Notes: generated by a model from the letters alone, not told the origin. A stretch of DNA of 64,000 bases from Pseudoalteromonas luteoviolacea (GCF_000814765.1 NZ_JWIC01000007.1:1238815-1302814), one strand, 5' to 3'. Counted from the stretch's first letter, positions 26,212 through 34,576 are shown. A program made the numbers and translations.

Positions 26212-26961
26212 ATGAACAGATGGATTTTGTTTTTACTAATTTATTCTGGTTGTGTGGCGTCAATGTCAACACAGCTTGATGTAAATCAGTGTGATAGGTA
26301 TGCCTCGGAGCTGGTGTTTCTGCAAAACAACAGCAATTTGACAGGCTCAGAGCAAGCTCGTATCACACGATTGCTAGAGCGGGTAGCGCATTATTGCCAA
26401 TCGCCTTCAGACATTGAGCGCACATCTGCTGAAATACATGCACGTCAGCCAGTATATGGAATCAGTCAGTTTAAAGACCCCAAGGTATACCAACAATGGC
26501 AGGCCTTTTTTCAAAAGCCCATTATATGTCATCACGGTGAGCAGAACTTTCAAAGTGCGGTTAAATGCGCGGAGCAAGTTGCCAAACAAAGGCAAGCTTT
26601 TGAAGCCCAGTTGGCCAAAAAGAATCGACAAAATGAACATAATAGGCGAACTCGGATTGTTACGACGACGCCTGTTATGTCTGAATCAGTTGCTTCTGTG
26701 AATACAATCGATCCAGCTCAATATAAAACTCGTCATTCTCCCTCCTTAGATATTAATCAAGAACCTGAGCACTTTGCACGATTTGGGTTTTGGCTAAGCA
26801 TTGTTTTATGCGGTTATGTTTTAATTGAGCTTGGAAAACGCGCTTTTAATCATACCTCCTGTGCGTCATATAAAACCAAAAAAAGAGGTTTTAGACGTAC
26901 TTACGATGCGCTTAGCAGCAAACTAGATAAAAAAAGTATATTATTGTTCCACGTAGTATGA
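26212..26961 (+). CDS. membrane protein with periplasmic domain; N-terminal part of a frameshifted NERD-like protein
   Basis: 249 residues in this frame. A signal-like start (MNRWILFLLIYSGCVAS) leads to a periplasmic region of about 170 residues with several Cys, and then to a membrane segment near 193-212 (FGFWLSIVLCGYVLIEL). The segment is followed by a basic cytoplasmic stretch (KTKKRGFRRTYDALSSKL). The last ten residues after the A7 run at 26929-26935 are probably out of frame: one extra A would continue as KKKYIIVPRSMSPLLQELDIDG in the next frame. The whole product would be about 390 residues with a cytoplasmic NERD-like domain. It may belong with the WD40 lipoprotein upstream. The function is unknown. 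Confidence 0.65.
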   Translation: MNRWILFLLIYSGCVASMSTQLDVNQCDRYASELVFLQNNSNLTGSEQARITRLLERVAHYCQSPSDIERTSAEIHARQPVYGISQFKDPKVYQQWQAFFQKPIICHHGEQNFQSAVKCAEQVAKQRQAFEAQLAKKNRQNEHNRRTRIVTTTPVMSESVASVNTIDPAQYKTRHSPSLDINQEPEHFARFGFWLSIVLCGYVLIELGKRAFNHTSCASYKTKKRGFRRTYDALSSKLDKKSILLFHVV

Positions 26962-27383
26962 GCCCGCTCTTGCAAGAATTAGATATTGATGGGGTGGTAC
27001 TGTCACCGTTTGGCATTTTTACATGTGTGTGCATACATCATGAAGGGGACATTGAGGCCAATATAAGTGGTGAAATGTGGCACGCAAGCAAAGAGGGGAG
27101 TTCACAGTTTTTCTTAAATCCATTGAATGCATCAAAAATACGTGCAAGTAAACTTGCCGATTGCATTGGTGCGAGCTGCGGCGTAAGGGACATTGTGACA
27201 TTTAATAATGGTGTGCGCTTTTATCCTGGACGGCCCGCAAATTGTTTTGATAATTCGCAGGTCCCCATTGAAGTCATGCGTTACACACAATGCATATTCA
27301 GTCACGAACAACTGCGTTACTTCGAGCAAGGTTTGTACGCTGCAAGCCATGGGCTGAACCAATCACGACAAACAGCAAGTTAG
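26958..27383 (+). CDS. NERD-like domain, C-terminal part of the same split gene
   Basis: 141 residues from an ATG that overlaps the previous stop (ATGA). The sequence fits the core of the nuclease-related NERD domain: LDIDGVVLSPFGIF, then GDIEANISGEMWH, NPLNASKIRASKLADCIG and VRDIVTFNNGVRF. The frame is open upstream to 26931, just after the A7 run, supporting one original gene. The usual Glu-x-Lys after GIF is missing (TCVCIHHEG is found), so nuclease activity is doubtful. A real two-gene overlap remains possible, but translation from this ATG would cut into the domain. Confidence 0.6.
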   Translation: MSPLLQELDIDGVVLSPFGIFTCVCIHHEGDIEANISGEMWHASKEGSSQFFLNPLNASKIRASKLADCIGASCGVRDIVTFNNGVRFYPGRPANCFDNSQVPIEVMRYTQCIFSHEQLRYFEQGLYAASHGLNQSRQTAS

Positions 27384-27530
27384 ATCATGCTTTTAGATGA
27401 AAAAAATAGTCTATTTATTTGCTAAATATTGTGATTTTTGATGCGTCTGAAATGAAATAGAGTTACAATTATCGTCCTTTATCATAAGGCACCCTCTAAT
27501 TTATAGTTACAAAGGTTTCTCAAGTTTCGA

Positions 27531-28421
27531 ATGACCGATCTTACAACTCATGAGGCTTCTCGGAAGCGCCTACTTATTGCGCTTGCATTAACTTGCACGT
27601 TTATGGTTATCCAGGTTATTGGTGCATACTTTGCCAATTCCTTAGCCGTGCTGGCTGACGCCGGGCACTTATTTGTACATAACAGTTCTTTGCTTATCGC
27701 ATTGATAGCATCAAGCATTGCTGTAAAACTGGCAAAAAACTTTAACGAAGGCTACAAAAAAGCAGAATACACTGGTGGACTCATTAACGGCGTATTATAT
27801 GTCTCTATCGCTGTTATTATTCTATTAGAAGCGACGGAGCGCATTGAATTGCACTCTCAAGGTCACATTCATGAAGTGAATACATTTGTAATGTCTACCA
27901 TTGCTGGTGTTGGATTTTTATTTCATGGGGTAGCTGCTTGGGTGTTATACAAAGGCCGTAAAGACAGCATCAATGTGTATGCCGTATTTTTACATTCCTT
28001 CTTTGATTTATTATCCACAATTTCTACCTTTATCGCAGGTATTCTCATTCATTTAACTGGCTGGAATATTATTGACGTTCTTTCAAGTATGTTAATTTCG
28101 AGTTTTGTGTTATTCACGGGTTTTAAAGTGATTAAATCTTGCTTGACCGGGCTACTAAGCAAAGATAGCGCGTTACCTAATGTGAATAAGCTTGAGCAGG
28201 CGATTGTGGATACAGAGCATGTTGAAAGCGTGCACAATGTGACGGTATCTAACACAGACGATGAATTAATTGTCGGTGCGCATATTGTATTAAAGCACCA
28301 TTGTACTATTGAAATGCATGATGATGCATGTCGTTATCAAGTTGAAGCCCGCTTAAAACAGCTATTTTCAGTAGAAAAGTGTGTGCTTCAAATAGAAAGT
28401 CACGATTGTCCCCACCATTAA
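27531..28421 (+). CDS. cation diffusion facilitator (zinc/metal exporter, ZitB/CzcD type)
   Basis: 296 residues with six membrane segments and a cytoplasmic C-terminal domain. CDF landmarks are NSLAVLADAGHLF in segment 2 and YAVFLHSFFDLLST in segment 5 (His155, Asp159). In segment 2 the usual H-x3-D is H46-x3-H50, giving a three-His, one-Asp transport site, which may alter metal choice. The C-terminus ends in a His/Cys-rich tail (CTIEMHDDACRYQ, ESHDCPHH) that could sense metal. It would move Zn or a related ion out of the cytoplasm in exchange for protons. The gene stands alone after a 147-bp gap. Confidence 0.85.
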   Translation: MTDLTTHEASRKRLLIALALTCTFMVIQVIGAYFANSLAVLADAGHLFVHNSSLLIALIASSIAVKLAKNFNEGYKKAEYTGGLINGVLYVSIAVIILLEATERIELHSQGHIHEVNTFVMSTIAGVGFLFHGVAAWVLYKGRKDSINVYAVFLHSFFDLLSTISTFIAGILIHLTGWNIIDVLSSMLISSFVLFTGFKVIKSCLTGLLSKDSALPNVNKLEQAIVDTEHVESVHNVTVSNTDDELIVGAHIVLKHHCTIEMHDDACRYQVEARLKQLFSVEKCVLQIESHDCPHH

Positions 28422-28479
28422 ACTTGGCAAATAACCAGCTTTCCTTTATTTTTTAATAGAATATAAAGAGGAGCTGGTA

Positions 28480-31257
28480 TTGCTGAATCAATTCGTTAAG
28501 TTACCCAAGGTAATTATTGCACTTTTTTTAGGAGTGGTTGGCGGGATCGCAAACCTACTGCCTATCTGGTTTTTAGATAGCTCCGAGTTTTTGTTTGGGC
28601 AGCTGTTTGTCATTTTGTGCTTACTTGCTTTAGGCTGGCGTTATGCAATCATTGCGGTGGGCATTGGCGCACTGTTCCTGTTATACCGATGGGGGCATTG
28701 CTGGGCTTCTCTTGTATTTTTATTCGAAATAGCGTGGCTGCAAATCTTTTGTATTCGTGCCAACAAACCGCTGTTTATTAGAGGGCTTGGTTACTGGGTG
28801 CTCTTTGGTGTGCCCATTTTATTTATTGTCGGTAAGTTTGTGCTTGGATTGACTTTACTGGTTATTTTCACCGCACTTGCCAAGTACCTGATTAATGCGG
28901 CGGTTTACCTTGCAATTGTCGACTTGATATCACTTTTTTTGTTCAAACGTGTTTGGCAAGCAAAAGCTTTGTATCAAATTCTCAACTACATGATCAGTCA
29001 ATTGATTATATTGGTGGTACTGATCACGACGATAGTGCTTACAAATAGCCATTACAAGCGAATTGAGTACGAAGTCACCGCTCAACTGCAAGACGCATCT
29101 GGCAGTGCATTAAAACAAATAGATGATTACCTCGAAAGCTATCGTAGAGCCATTATGGTGGCTGCGCAGGATATTCAATCAGGCGTTGAAAAACAGCAGG
29201 TAATTAGACGGCTGGTAGAGACTTACCCTAACTTTCGAACAGCGATTGTGGCTGATCACAGCGCGATGGTCACACACTTTTATCCTAAAGCCTTGAAAGT
29301 GAGTTTAGTGGGTGAAGTGCCTTCGGTGGCTGATCGTGAATACTTTCTTCAAGCACCTTACTATCCTAACGGTTACGTGTCTGGAATATTTCAAGGTAGA
29401 GGGTTTGGTAATGATCCAGTGGTGGCGGTATCTGCTCCGCTATACGAAGAAGGGGAGTTCCAAGGCATTGTCGAGAGCTCACTCTACTTTGAGTCTTTTG
29501 AACAATTTATTCCTAGGGTGCTGGCGCAAAAAGGGCACTTACTGATTGTTGATCATGAAAATAACATCGTTTATAGCTCTTTAAAATCTGATTTCAATAT
29601 TTTAGATAACATTGCAGATAAGCAATTAGATGAACTCACAGAGACAACCGATCAAATCTATATCAGTAACAATCGAGATGTGTACTATAAGCAAAGTATG
29701 CAATCAGACATATTTCAGTGGCGTGTAATTAGCTTAATAGAGCGAAAACACGTTAACTTGGCGGTCGCTTCAGCGTGGATCCAGTCATTTATTTTGGCTT
29801 TGTTTATCATTGCTATCAGCAGCTTTTTGGTGAATAGAATGACGCGTGTTTTCACTAAACCCATTGTGGATTTAAGTCATAGTATAAACTCCTTTGACCC
29901 CAGCAAAAAACTGTCTGACGTCAATAATACGACAGATGGCAGTTGCTTAGAGGTGATTATTTTACAGCAGCAGTTTTCACAGTTGGCGTTTAAACTCTCG
30001 ATGAGTTTCACTAAGTTAAATACAGCGAATGAAGAAAATGCACAGCTTAATCGTAAGCTACAAGATTTTAATAAAACGCTCGAGTTGGAAGTGCGGCAAA
30101 AAACCGAGGAATTGATCACTGCACTTGAAAGTGCCAATCGCGCAAGCTCCGCAAAAAGTCAATTTTTGGCTAATATGAGCCATGAGATAAGGACACCGCT
30201 CAATGGCATTATTGGAATGTCCGAAGCGCTGATCCAGTCTGAGCAAGACGTTAAAGCAAAAGAGCAGTTAGATATTATTTATCAGTCAGCCCATAAACTG
30301 TTACTCATTCTAAATGACATTTTGGATTACTCGAAAATTGAAGCCGGGGCTTTGCATCTATCTCAACAAGACACTGATATTAAGAAGTTTGTCAGGGATA
30401 TCTCTACATCATTTGAACAGTCAATCAAAAAGTCAAATGTCGAGTTTACCTATGTACTATCAGACACCGTCCCTGAAGTACTTATCATTGATGACTTACG
30501 TGTCGGACAGGTGATTAATAATCTATTGAGTAATGCAGGTAAGTTTACTGAAGAGGGCTTTATTCGTTTTGAAGTGAGCTATCACAATGAGCGGCTTACT
30601 TGCAGCATCAAAGATACTGGTGTGGGCATTTCAGAGGCAGCGCAAAAAGATTTGTTTGACGAATTTACACAAGCGGATTTGTCTACAACACGCAAATATG
30701 GTGGCACAGGACTTGGTTTGACAATTTGCAAGCGCTTGGTCTCACTGATGGAAGGAGAGCTGACGTTTACCTCTCAAGAGCATCAGGGCAGTGAGTTTTC
30801 AGTCGTGATCCCTGCAAAACGAGGCGGGCGAATAGAACGGTCTGTTCAAGACAGCGTTGGTATTCCAAACTTAGACGGTGTGCGCTTATTATTGGTTGAA
30901 GATAATCCAATAAACCAGATAGTTGCAATGCAAATGCTGGCAAAAACGGGAGGGGAAATCGTCAAGGCGCAGGACGGCATAGAGGCGCTAGATGCTCTAA
31001 GCGTTCAAAAATATGATGTGGTACTTATGGACTGTCAAATGCCGAATATGGATGGGTTTGAGTGCACACGCGCCATACGCTCTCAGCCTGATGAATACGG
31101 CACGCCATATATTATCGCGATCACTGCTAACGCGTTCAGTGAAGATAGGGCAAAGTGCCTGCAAGTCGGCATGGATGACTTTGTTGCGAAGCCTATTGAG
31201 TCATCGGAGCTCTATCAATGTTTGATTAAGTGGCAAGTACAACACTTGCAGAAATAG
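28480..31257 (+). CDS. hybrid sensor histidine kinase with periplasmic Cache-like sensor
   Basis: 925 residues. The TTG start at 28480 is supported by GAGGAG 6 nt upstream. About six membrane segments (residues 8-165, MASE-like) and a further one near 170-188 precede a periplasmic Cache-type region (about 195-420, with GYVSGIFQGRGFGNDPVVA). Then come a membrane segment, a HAMP-like linker and a coiled coil. HisKA carries His568 (SHEIRTPLNGIIG), HATPase has DTGVGI and GGTGLGLTI, and a C-terminal receiver carries Asp851 (VVLMDCQMP). There is no Hpt domain. The ligand is unknown; Cache domains usually bind small molecules outside the cell. Confidence 0.87.
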   Translation: MLNQFVKLPKVIIALFLGVVGGIANLLPIWFLDSSEFLFGQLFVILCLLALGWRYAIIAVGIGALFLLYRWGHCWASLVFLFEIAWLQIFCIRANKPLFIRGLGYWVLFGVPILFIVGKFVLGLTLLVIFTALAKYLINAAVYLAIVDLISLFLFKRVWQAKALYQILNYMISQLIILVVLITTIVLTNSHYKRIEYEVTAQLQDASGSALKQIDDYLESYRRAIMVAAQDIQSGVEKQQVIRRLVETYPNFRTAIVADHSAMVTHFYPKALKVSLVGEVPSVADREYFLQAPYYPNGYVSGIFQGRGFGNDPVVAVSAPLYEEGEFQGIVESSLYFESFEQFIPRVLAQKGHLLIVDHENNIVYSSLKSDFNILDNIADKQLDELTETTDQIYISNNRDVYYKQSMQSDIFQWRVISLIERKHVNLAVASAWIQSFILALFIIAISSFLVNRMTRVFTKPIVDLSHSINSFDPSKKLSDVNNTTDGSCLEVIILQQQFSQLAFKLSMSFTKLNTANEENAQLNRKLQDFNKTLELEVRQKTEELITALESANRASSAKSQFLANMSHEIRTPLNGIIGMSEALIQSEQDVKAKEQLDIIYQSAHKLLLILNDILDYSKIEAGALHLSQQDTDIKKFVRDISTSFEQSIKKSNVEFTYVLSDTVPEVLIIDDLRVGQVINNLLSNAGKFTEEGFIRFEVSYHNERLTCSIKDTGVGISEAAQKDLFDEFTQADLSTTRKYGGTGLGLTICKRLVSLMEGELTFTSQEHQGSEFSVVIPAKRGGRIERSVQDSVGIPNLDGVRLLLVEDNPINQIVAMQMLAKTGGEIVKAQDGIEALDALSVQKYDVVLMDCQMPNMDGFECTRAIRSQPDEYGTPYIIAITANAFSEDRAKCLQVGMDDFVAKPIESSELYQCLIKWQVQHLQK

Positions 31258-31762
31258 CTAGACTCTTAATTTTTATCGTTTTCAGAGTTCTGTTTTTTAC
31301 ATTTGGTTAATTCATTATTTGTTTCAAAGCTTGAAATTTCTGTTTTTGGGAAGGAAATCAAAGGCTGTAATAATGAGGGCGTGTCAGTGATAAGTAGCAG
31401 GCATGTATATTTTATGTCGCTCATACAAGTCAGTGAAATAGTATCATCATTTCGCTTTCAATCTGTCCAACACATTACTTCGATGCACATGAAACAGTCT
31501 TGATCTTTTTCAGAATTAAATAAACATGTGGATTTGAACCCAGTAAATAGATAAAAATTAGGCTAGGCGCCATAGGTTGATTGAAATTTGCACTGTCATT
31601 TTACAGCTGAAGGCTTGAACCATTATAAAAAGTGAAATAAAACTCTTTATTGATCAATGCTATTAGTAACTATTCTCATTTTTATGCGTAAGTGAGTTGA
31701 TAACTATTTTTGTTTAGATTAAACTTAGCCTCAGTTGATGTAATTGAGATTGGTTTTCATTC
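31258..31762. other. intergenic region before bfd
   Basis: About 505 bp without a credible gene; a 66-codon frame at 31303-31503 looks random. The last 100 bp hold bfd's promoter region. Two weak Fur-like stretches can be aligned (around 31668-31686 and 31749-31767, each about 11 of 19 consensus positions), too weak to call with confidence. Confidence 0.45.
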
Positions 31763-31957
31763 ATGTATATTTGTATCTGCCACGGAATAACAGACAAAAA
31801 AATAGCGCAGACGATAGATGACGGTGCTCGTTCTATGAGAGATCTTAGCAAAGAGCTAGGTGTTGGCACCCAATGCGGTAAATGTTGTAACTGTACTAAA
31901 AAGATATTGAATGAAAAGCTGATTGATATTGTTGATGTGACTGAACAAGTTGCATAA
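31763..31957 (+). CDS. bfd: bacterioferritin-associated ferredoxin
   Basis: 64 residues, the standard size. It binds one [2Fe-2S] cluster through CIC near the N-terminus (MYICICHGITD) and CGKC near residue 38 (GTQCGKCCNC). Bfd docks on bacterioferritin near the haem and passes electrons inward so that stored Fe(III) is released as Fe(II). It lies convergent with the two bacterioferritin genes, separated only by a terminator, so the release factor and the store are together. Expression during iron shortage is usual for the family. Confidence 0.95.
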   Translation: MYICICHGITDKKIAQTIDDGARSMRDLSKELGVGTQCGKCCNCTKKILNEKLIDIVDVTEQVA

Positions 31958-31971
31958 AGAATTGAATAACG

Positions 31972-31999
31972 AAAAAGGCGCTGAATTAAGCGCCTTTTT
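31972..31999. terminator. bidirectional terminator between bfd and the bacterioferritins
   Basis: AAAAAGGCGCT at 31972-31982 and AGCGCCTTTTT at 31989-31999 form a perfect 11-bp stem with a GAATTA loop. T-runs follow on both strands, so it can end bfd and the converging bacterioferritin transcript. Confidence 0.88.
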
Positions 32000-32012
32000 T
32001 AATGGGAGTAAC

Positions 32013-32477
32013 TTACATTTGTGATTGTAAGTAGTTTTCTTTCCCCATTGTTTTTAGTAACTGTTGCTGAGTTTCAAGCCAGTCTATTTGCTCTTCTTGC
32101 TCGCTTTGGATGTTGTCTAAAGCTTCACGGCTGATATAGTCTTGCTTTTCTTCACACAAAGCGATAGCAGCTTGCAAATCTTTTAAAGAGACTTCTTCAA
32201 AAGCATGGTTGGCAGCAATCATTTCAGGTACGTTCTCACCAATGTTTAAACGACCTAGGTCTTGTAGGTTAGGTAGGCCTTCCAAAAATAAAATACGCTC
32301 GATAAGTCTGTCCGCATTTTTCATTTTTTGGATCGACACTTTATAGTCTGCTTTATCCAGCTTCATAAAGCCGAAGTCTTTAAACATGCGAGCATGTAAA
32401 AAATACTGATTGATACCTACAAGTTCGTTTGCTAGAACTTTATTGAGTGCGATAATAACTTCTCTATTACCTTTCAT
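32013..32477 (-). CDS. bfrB: bacterioferritin subunit with haem Met but without ferroxidase ligands
   Basis: 154 residues that align without gaps to E. coli Bfr. Met52, the haem axial ligand, is present. Of the six ferroxidase ligands only Glu18 and Glu94 remain; position 51 is Lys, 54 is Asn, 127 is Gln and 130 is Gln. This subunit should bind haem and serve in iron release but cannot oxidise Fe(II) itself. The upstream partner has the opposite pattern. The two genes are 12 bp apart on the same strand and form an operon. Heteropolymeric bacterioferritins of this kind are known in other proteobacteria. Confidence 0.92.
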   Translation of the reverse strand: MKGNREVIIALNKVLANELVGINQYFLHARMFKDFGFMKLDKADYKVSIQKMKNADRLIERILFLEGLPNLQDLGRLNIGENVPEMIAANHAFEEVSLKDLQAAIALCEEKQDYISREALDNIQSEQEEQIDWLETQQQLLKTMGKENYLQSQM

Positions 32478-32489
32478 GTATTAGCCTTC

Positions 32490-32960
32490 CTATGCAAGTT
32501 GCGATTGTAGGTAGTTTTGAATACCGATCTTATCAATTAGACCAATTTGTTGCTCTAACCAATATACGTGGTCTTCTTCTGTGTCAAAAAGTAGCTTTTC
32601 TAGTACAGCGCGTGATTGGTAATCTTGCTCTTCTTCACATGCTTTGATTGCATCTTTAACGCATGCGACTACTTCAAGTTCAAGTGTTAGGTCGTTTTCC
32701 ATCATCGATTTGACGTCTTGACCAATTAATAAGTCGCGACGCTTGGTCATATTTGGTACGCCCTCTAGGAATAGAATGCGTTTAATTAGCCAATCTGCAT
32801 GCGTTGTTTCTTCTTCCATCTCATGATTCAAGCGCTCATATAATTTATCAAGACCCATGTCTTCGTACATACGAGAGTGGATGAAATACTGGTCAATTGC
32901 AGCAAGTTCATTTGCCAGTAGTGCATTAAATGCATCGATGATTTTTTGTTTACCCTTCAT
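32490..32960 (-). CDS. bfrA: bacterioferritin subunit with ferroxidase centre but no haem Met
   Basis: 156 residues from the ATG at 32960, chosen because GAGGA lies 7 nt upstream; the frame is open to 33020. Ferroxidase ligands Glu18, Glu51, His54, Glu94, Glu128 and His131 are all present (the last two shifted by one residue through a small insertion). Position 52 is Thr instead of the haem-ligating Met. It should oxidise Fe(II) for storage while depending on the BfrB subunit for haem sites. It is the first gene of the bfrA-bfrB operon, with a Fur-like site about 95 bp upstream. Confidence 0.92.
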   Translation of the reverse strand: MKGKQKIIDAFNALLANELAAIDQYFIHSRMYEDMGLDKLYERLNHEMEEETTHADWLIKRILFLEGVPNMTKRRDLLIGQDVKSMMENDLTLELEVVACVKDAIKACEEEQDYQSRAVLEKLLFDTEEDHVYWLEQQIGLIDKIGIQNYLQSQLA

Positions 32961-33053
32961 AGGATGTTCCTCAAACTCTGACTTTAGGGGGTATTCTATA
33001 TATGAGAACTTATTTGTCAATAAAAACCCTTTAAAATCATAGGTTTAACAATT

Positions 33054-33072
33054 GATTCTTATTCTCATTATC
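33054..33072. promoter_or_regulatory. Fur-box-like site upstream of bfrA
   Basis: A 19-bp stretch beginning GATTCTTATT and ending CTCATTATC agrees with 14 of 19 positions of the classical Fur consensus. It lies 94 bp before the bfrA start in the gap to the divergent TPR-sodA genes. Confidence 0.5.
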
Positions 33073-33177
33073 GTTGTCTTTTATGCTTTTAACTGAGGTT
33101 GTTATTTAAGCAGTATCTATGTTTGGGTTTGATATGGATGGTATTAGATAAAATAACCACTCGTAAATTATGGTAAT

Positions 33178-33202
33178 AATGCAAATAAAAACAATTTGCA
33201 TT
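33178..33202. promoter_or_regulatory. inverted repeat upstream of the TPR-sodA operon
   Basis: AATGCAAAT at 33178-33186 and ATTTGCATT at 33194-33202 are perfect 9-bp arms around a 7-nt spacer. It is placed 56 bp before the TPR gene. It could be a Fur-type or other operator; about 11 of 19 Fur positions agree. Confidence 0.55.
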
Positions 33203-33257
33203 AAGGTGTTGGTTTTGTTTATAGTTGTCTGGTGTAAAGCAACCTAAGGGGAGCGTA

Positions 33258-33764
33258 ATGGCCCTAATTGAGCAACCAGAAACTTCAGTTGATACTCCAT
33301 TGGAGTACGCCCTTGCCCCGTGGCAATACGCTATTAAAACTGGTAACGATGCATTCCAGCACGGTCAATTTGATTCGGCCAGAGATAAATATCAAAGTGC
33401 TTTAAATCTGGCTGGTCATTTACTTGAGCGCTTTTTAAAAAGCGAGGCAAGCGATGAGCAATTAACTGCAATTGAACATTGCTGTCCTGCACTGGTGGTC
33501 GCAGCTCATAATTTAGCTGATTGCTTTTTAGCATTGTCTAAGCCTGAGCGAGCTTGCCAACAGCTGATCGAAGTTCATACGGTGATCCTCAACTTAGTAG
33601 AAAACGCGTCTATAGAAATCGTTGAAATTGCTTGTCATCACTTACATAAAACGCGGCAGGAGTTAATCAATTTTGCGTCCTGTCATCCTCACCTTCCTGA
33701 GTTAATTGAACAAGTTAACATAGCAATGGAAGGTGGTTTTAACCGTCCACATATCGTCCATTAA
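33258..33764 (+). CDS. TPR-like helical protein upstream of Mn-SOD
   Basis: 168 residues from the ATG at 33258, which has GGGGAG just upstream; a start at 33225 is less likely. The sequence is all-helical with one clear tetratricopeptide unit (KTGNDAFQHGQFDSARDKYQSAL is its core) and further helical repeats with Cys and His (ACHHLHKTRQEL). There is no signal peptide. It lies 18 bp before the superoxide dismutase gene and is surely co-transcribed, recalling the unnamed gene before sodA in Pseudomonas. A role in metal supply or SOD maturation can be imagined but is not shown. Confidence 0.7.
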   Translation: MALIEQPETSVDTPLEYALAPWQYAIKTGNDAFQHGQFDSARDKYQSALNLAGHLLERFLKSEASDEQLTAIEHCCPALVVAAHNLADCFLALSKPERACQQLIEVHTVILNLVENASIEIVEIACHHLHKTRQELINFASCHPHLPELIEQVNIAMEGGFNRPHIVH

Positions 33765-33782
33765 AGTAAATGAGGAAAAATC

Positions 33783-34391
33783 ATGGCTTTTACATTGCCA
33801 CAACTACCGTACGCATATGACGCTCTAGAGCCACATATTGATACAAGAACAATGGAAATCCACCATACACTGCACCATCAGACTTATGTTAATAAAGCCA
33901 ATGCAGCTTTAGAAGGCACTGAGTTCGCTGAGCGTGGTGTTGAAGACTTGCTTGTTAACATTGAATCTCTGCCTGAAAACCTAAAAGGTGCAGTGAGAGA
34001 CCATGTTGGTGGTCATCATAACCACAGTTTATTCTGGACCATTATGTCGCCAGATGGTGGTGACTTGCATGAAGGGGTACTTTCTAAAGCAATTTCAGAT
34101 ACGTTTGGCAGTTTTGATGTATTCAAAGAGCAGTTTACTGCTGCGGCTGTCAGTCGTTTTGGTAGTGGTTGGGCTTGGTTAGTTGTTGATGCTGACGGCG
34201 AGTTAAAAGTAACAAGCTCTTTAAATCAAGATAGTCCACTTATGAGCAACCAGACTCCAATTTTAGGTCTAGATGTTTGGGAGCATGCTTATTATCTTAA
34301 ATATCAAAACCGCCGTCCGGAATACATTGCTGCATTTTATAATGTCATTAACTGGGTTGAAGTTGAGAAGCGTTACTTAGACGCTAAATAA
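33783..34391 (+). CDS. sodA: superoxide dismutase, manganese type
   Basis: 202 residues with the iron/manganese SOD fold. Metal ligands are His27 (EIHHTLHHQTY), the His of VGGHHNHSLFW, and the Asp and His of DVWEHAYY. The GGHxNH context and the Gln of LNQDSPLMS are Mn-SOD features, not those of Fe-SOD. It is cytoplasmic and converts superoxide to oxygen and hydrogen peroxide. It follows the TPR gene by 18 bp, beside iron-storage genes; Mn-SOD is typically induced when iron is short or superoxide rises. A terminator follows. Confidence 0.95.
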   Translation: MAFTLPQLPYAYDALEPHIDTRTMEIHHTLHHQTYVNKANAALEGTEFAERGVEDLLVNIESLPENLKGAVRDHVGGHHNHSLFWTIMSPDGGDLHEGVLSKAISDTFGSFDVFKEQFTAAAVSRFGSGWAWLVVDADGELKVTSSLNQDSPLMSNQTPILGLDVWEHAYYLKYQNRRPEYIAAFYNVINWVEVEKRYLDAK

Positions 34392-34406
34392 CGCAAGCGA
34401 TTTTTC

Positions 34407-34445
34407 AGTGCCTGGTATAAGCTACATACAAGGCACTTTTTATTT
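34407..34445 (+). terminator. terminator after sodA
   Basis: AGTGCCT at 34407-34413 pairs with AGGCACT at 34431-34437, followed by TTTTTATTT. Confidence 0.7.
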
Positions 34446-34576
34446 GCCTCTCCAGATACCTAAAGACATCAAGAAATCATTTTATTAAACGACATACAGA
34501 ACAGGGTAAGCTATAGTATTAGTAGCATCAGGCATGCAACTGCAATGCTTAAACCTTAAAATGAGCTGTGAGCTAT

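Noticed and set aside
26929..26946. Programmed -1 ribosomal frameshift at the A7 run of the NERD-like gene
   Set aside because: The A-rich heptamer is not in the phase needed for a canonical X-XXY-YYZ slip in the upstream frame, and three other genes show the same lesion without any signal.
31303..31503. 66-codon frame before bfd
   Set aside because: No ribosome site, no recognisable composition or motif, and it lies in AT-rich intergenic sequence; judged random.
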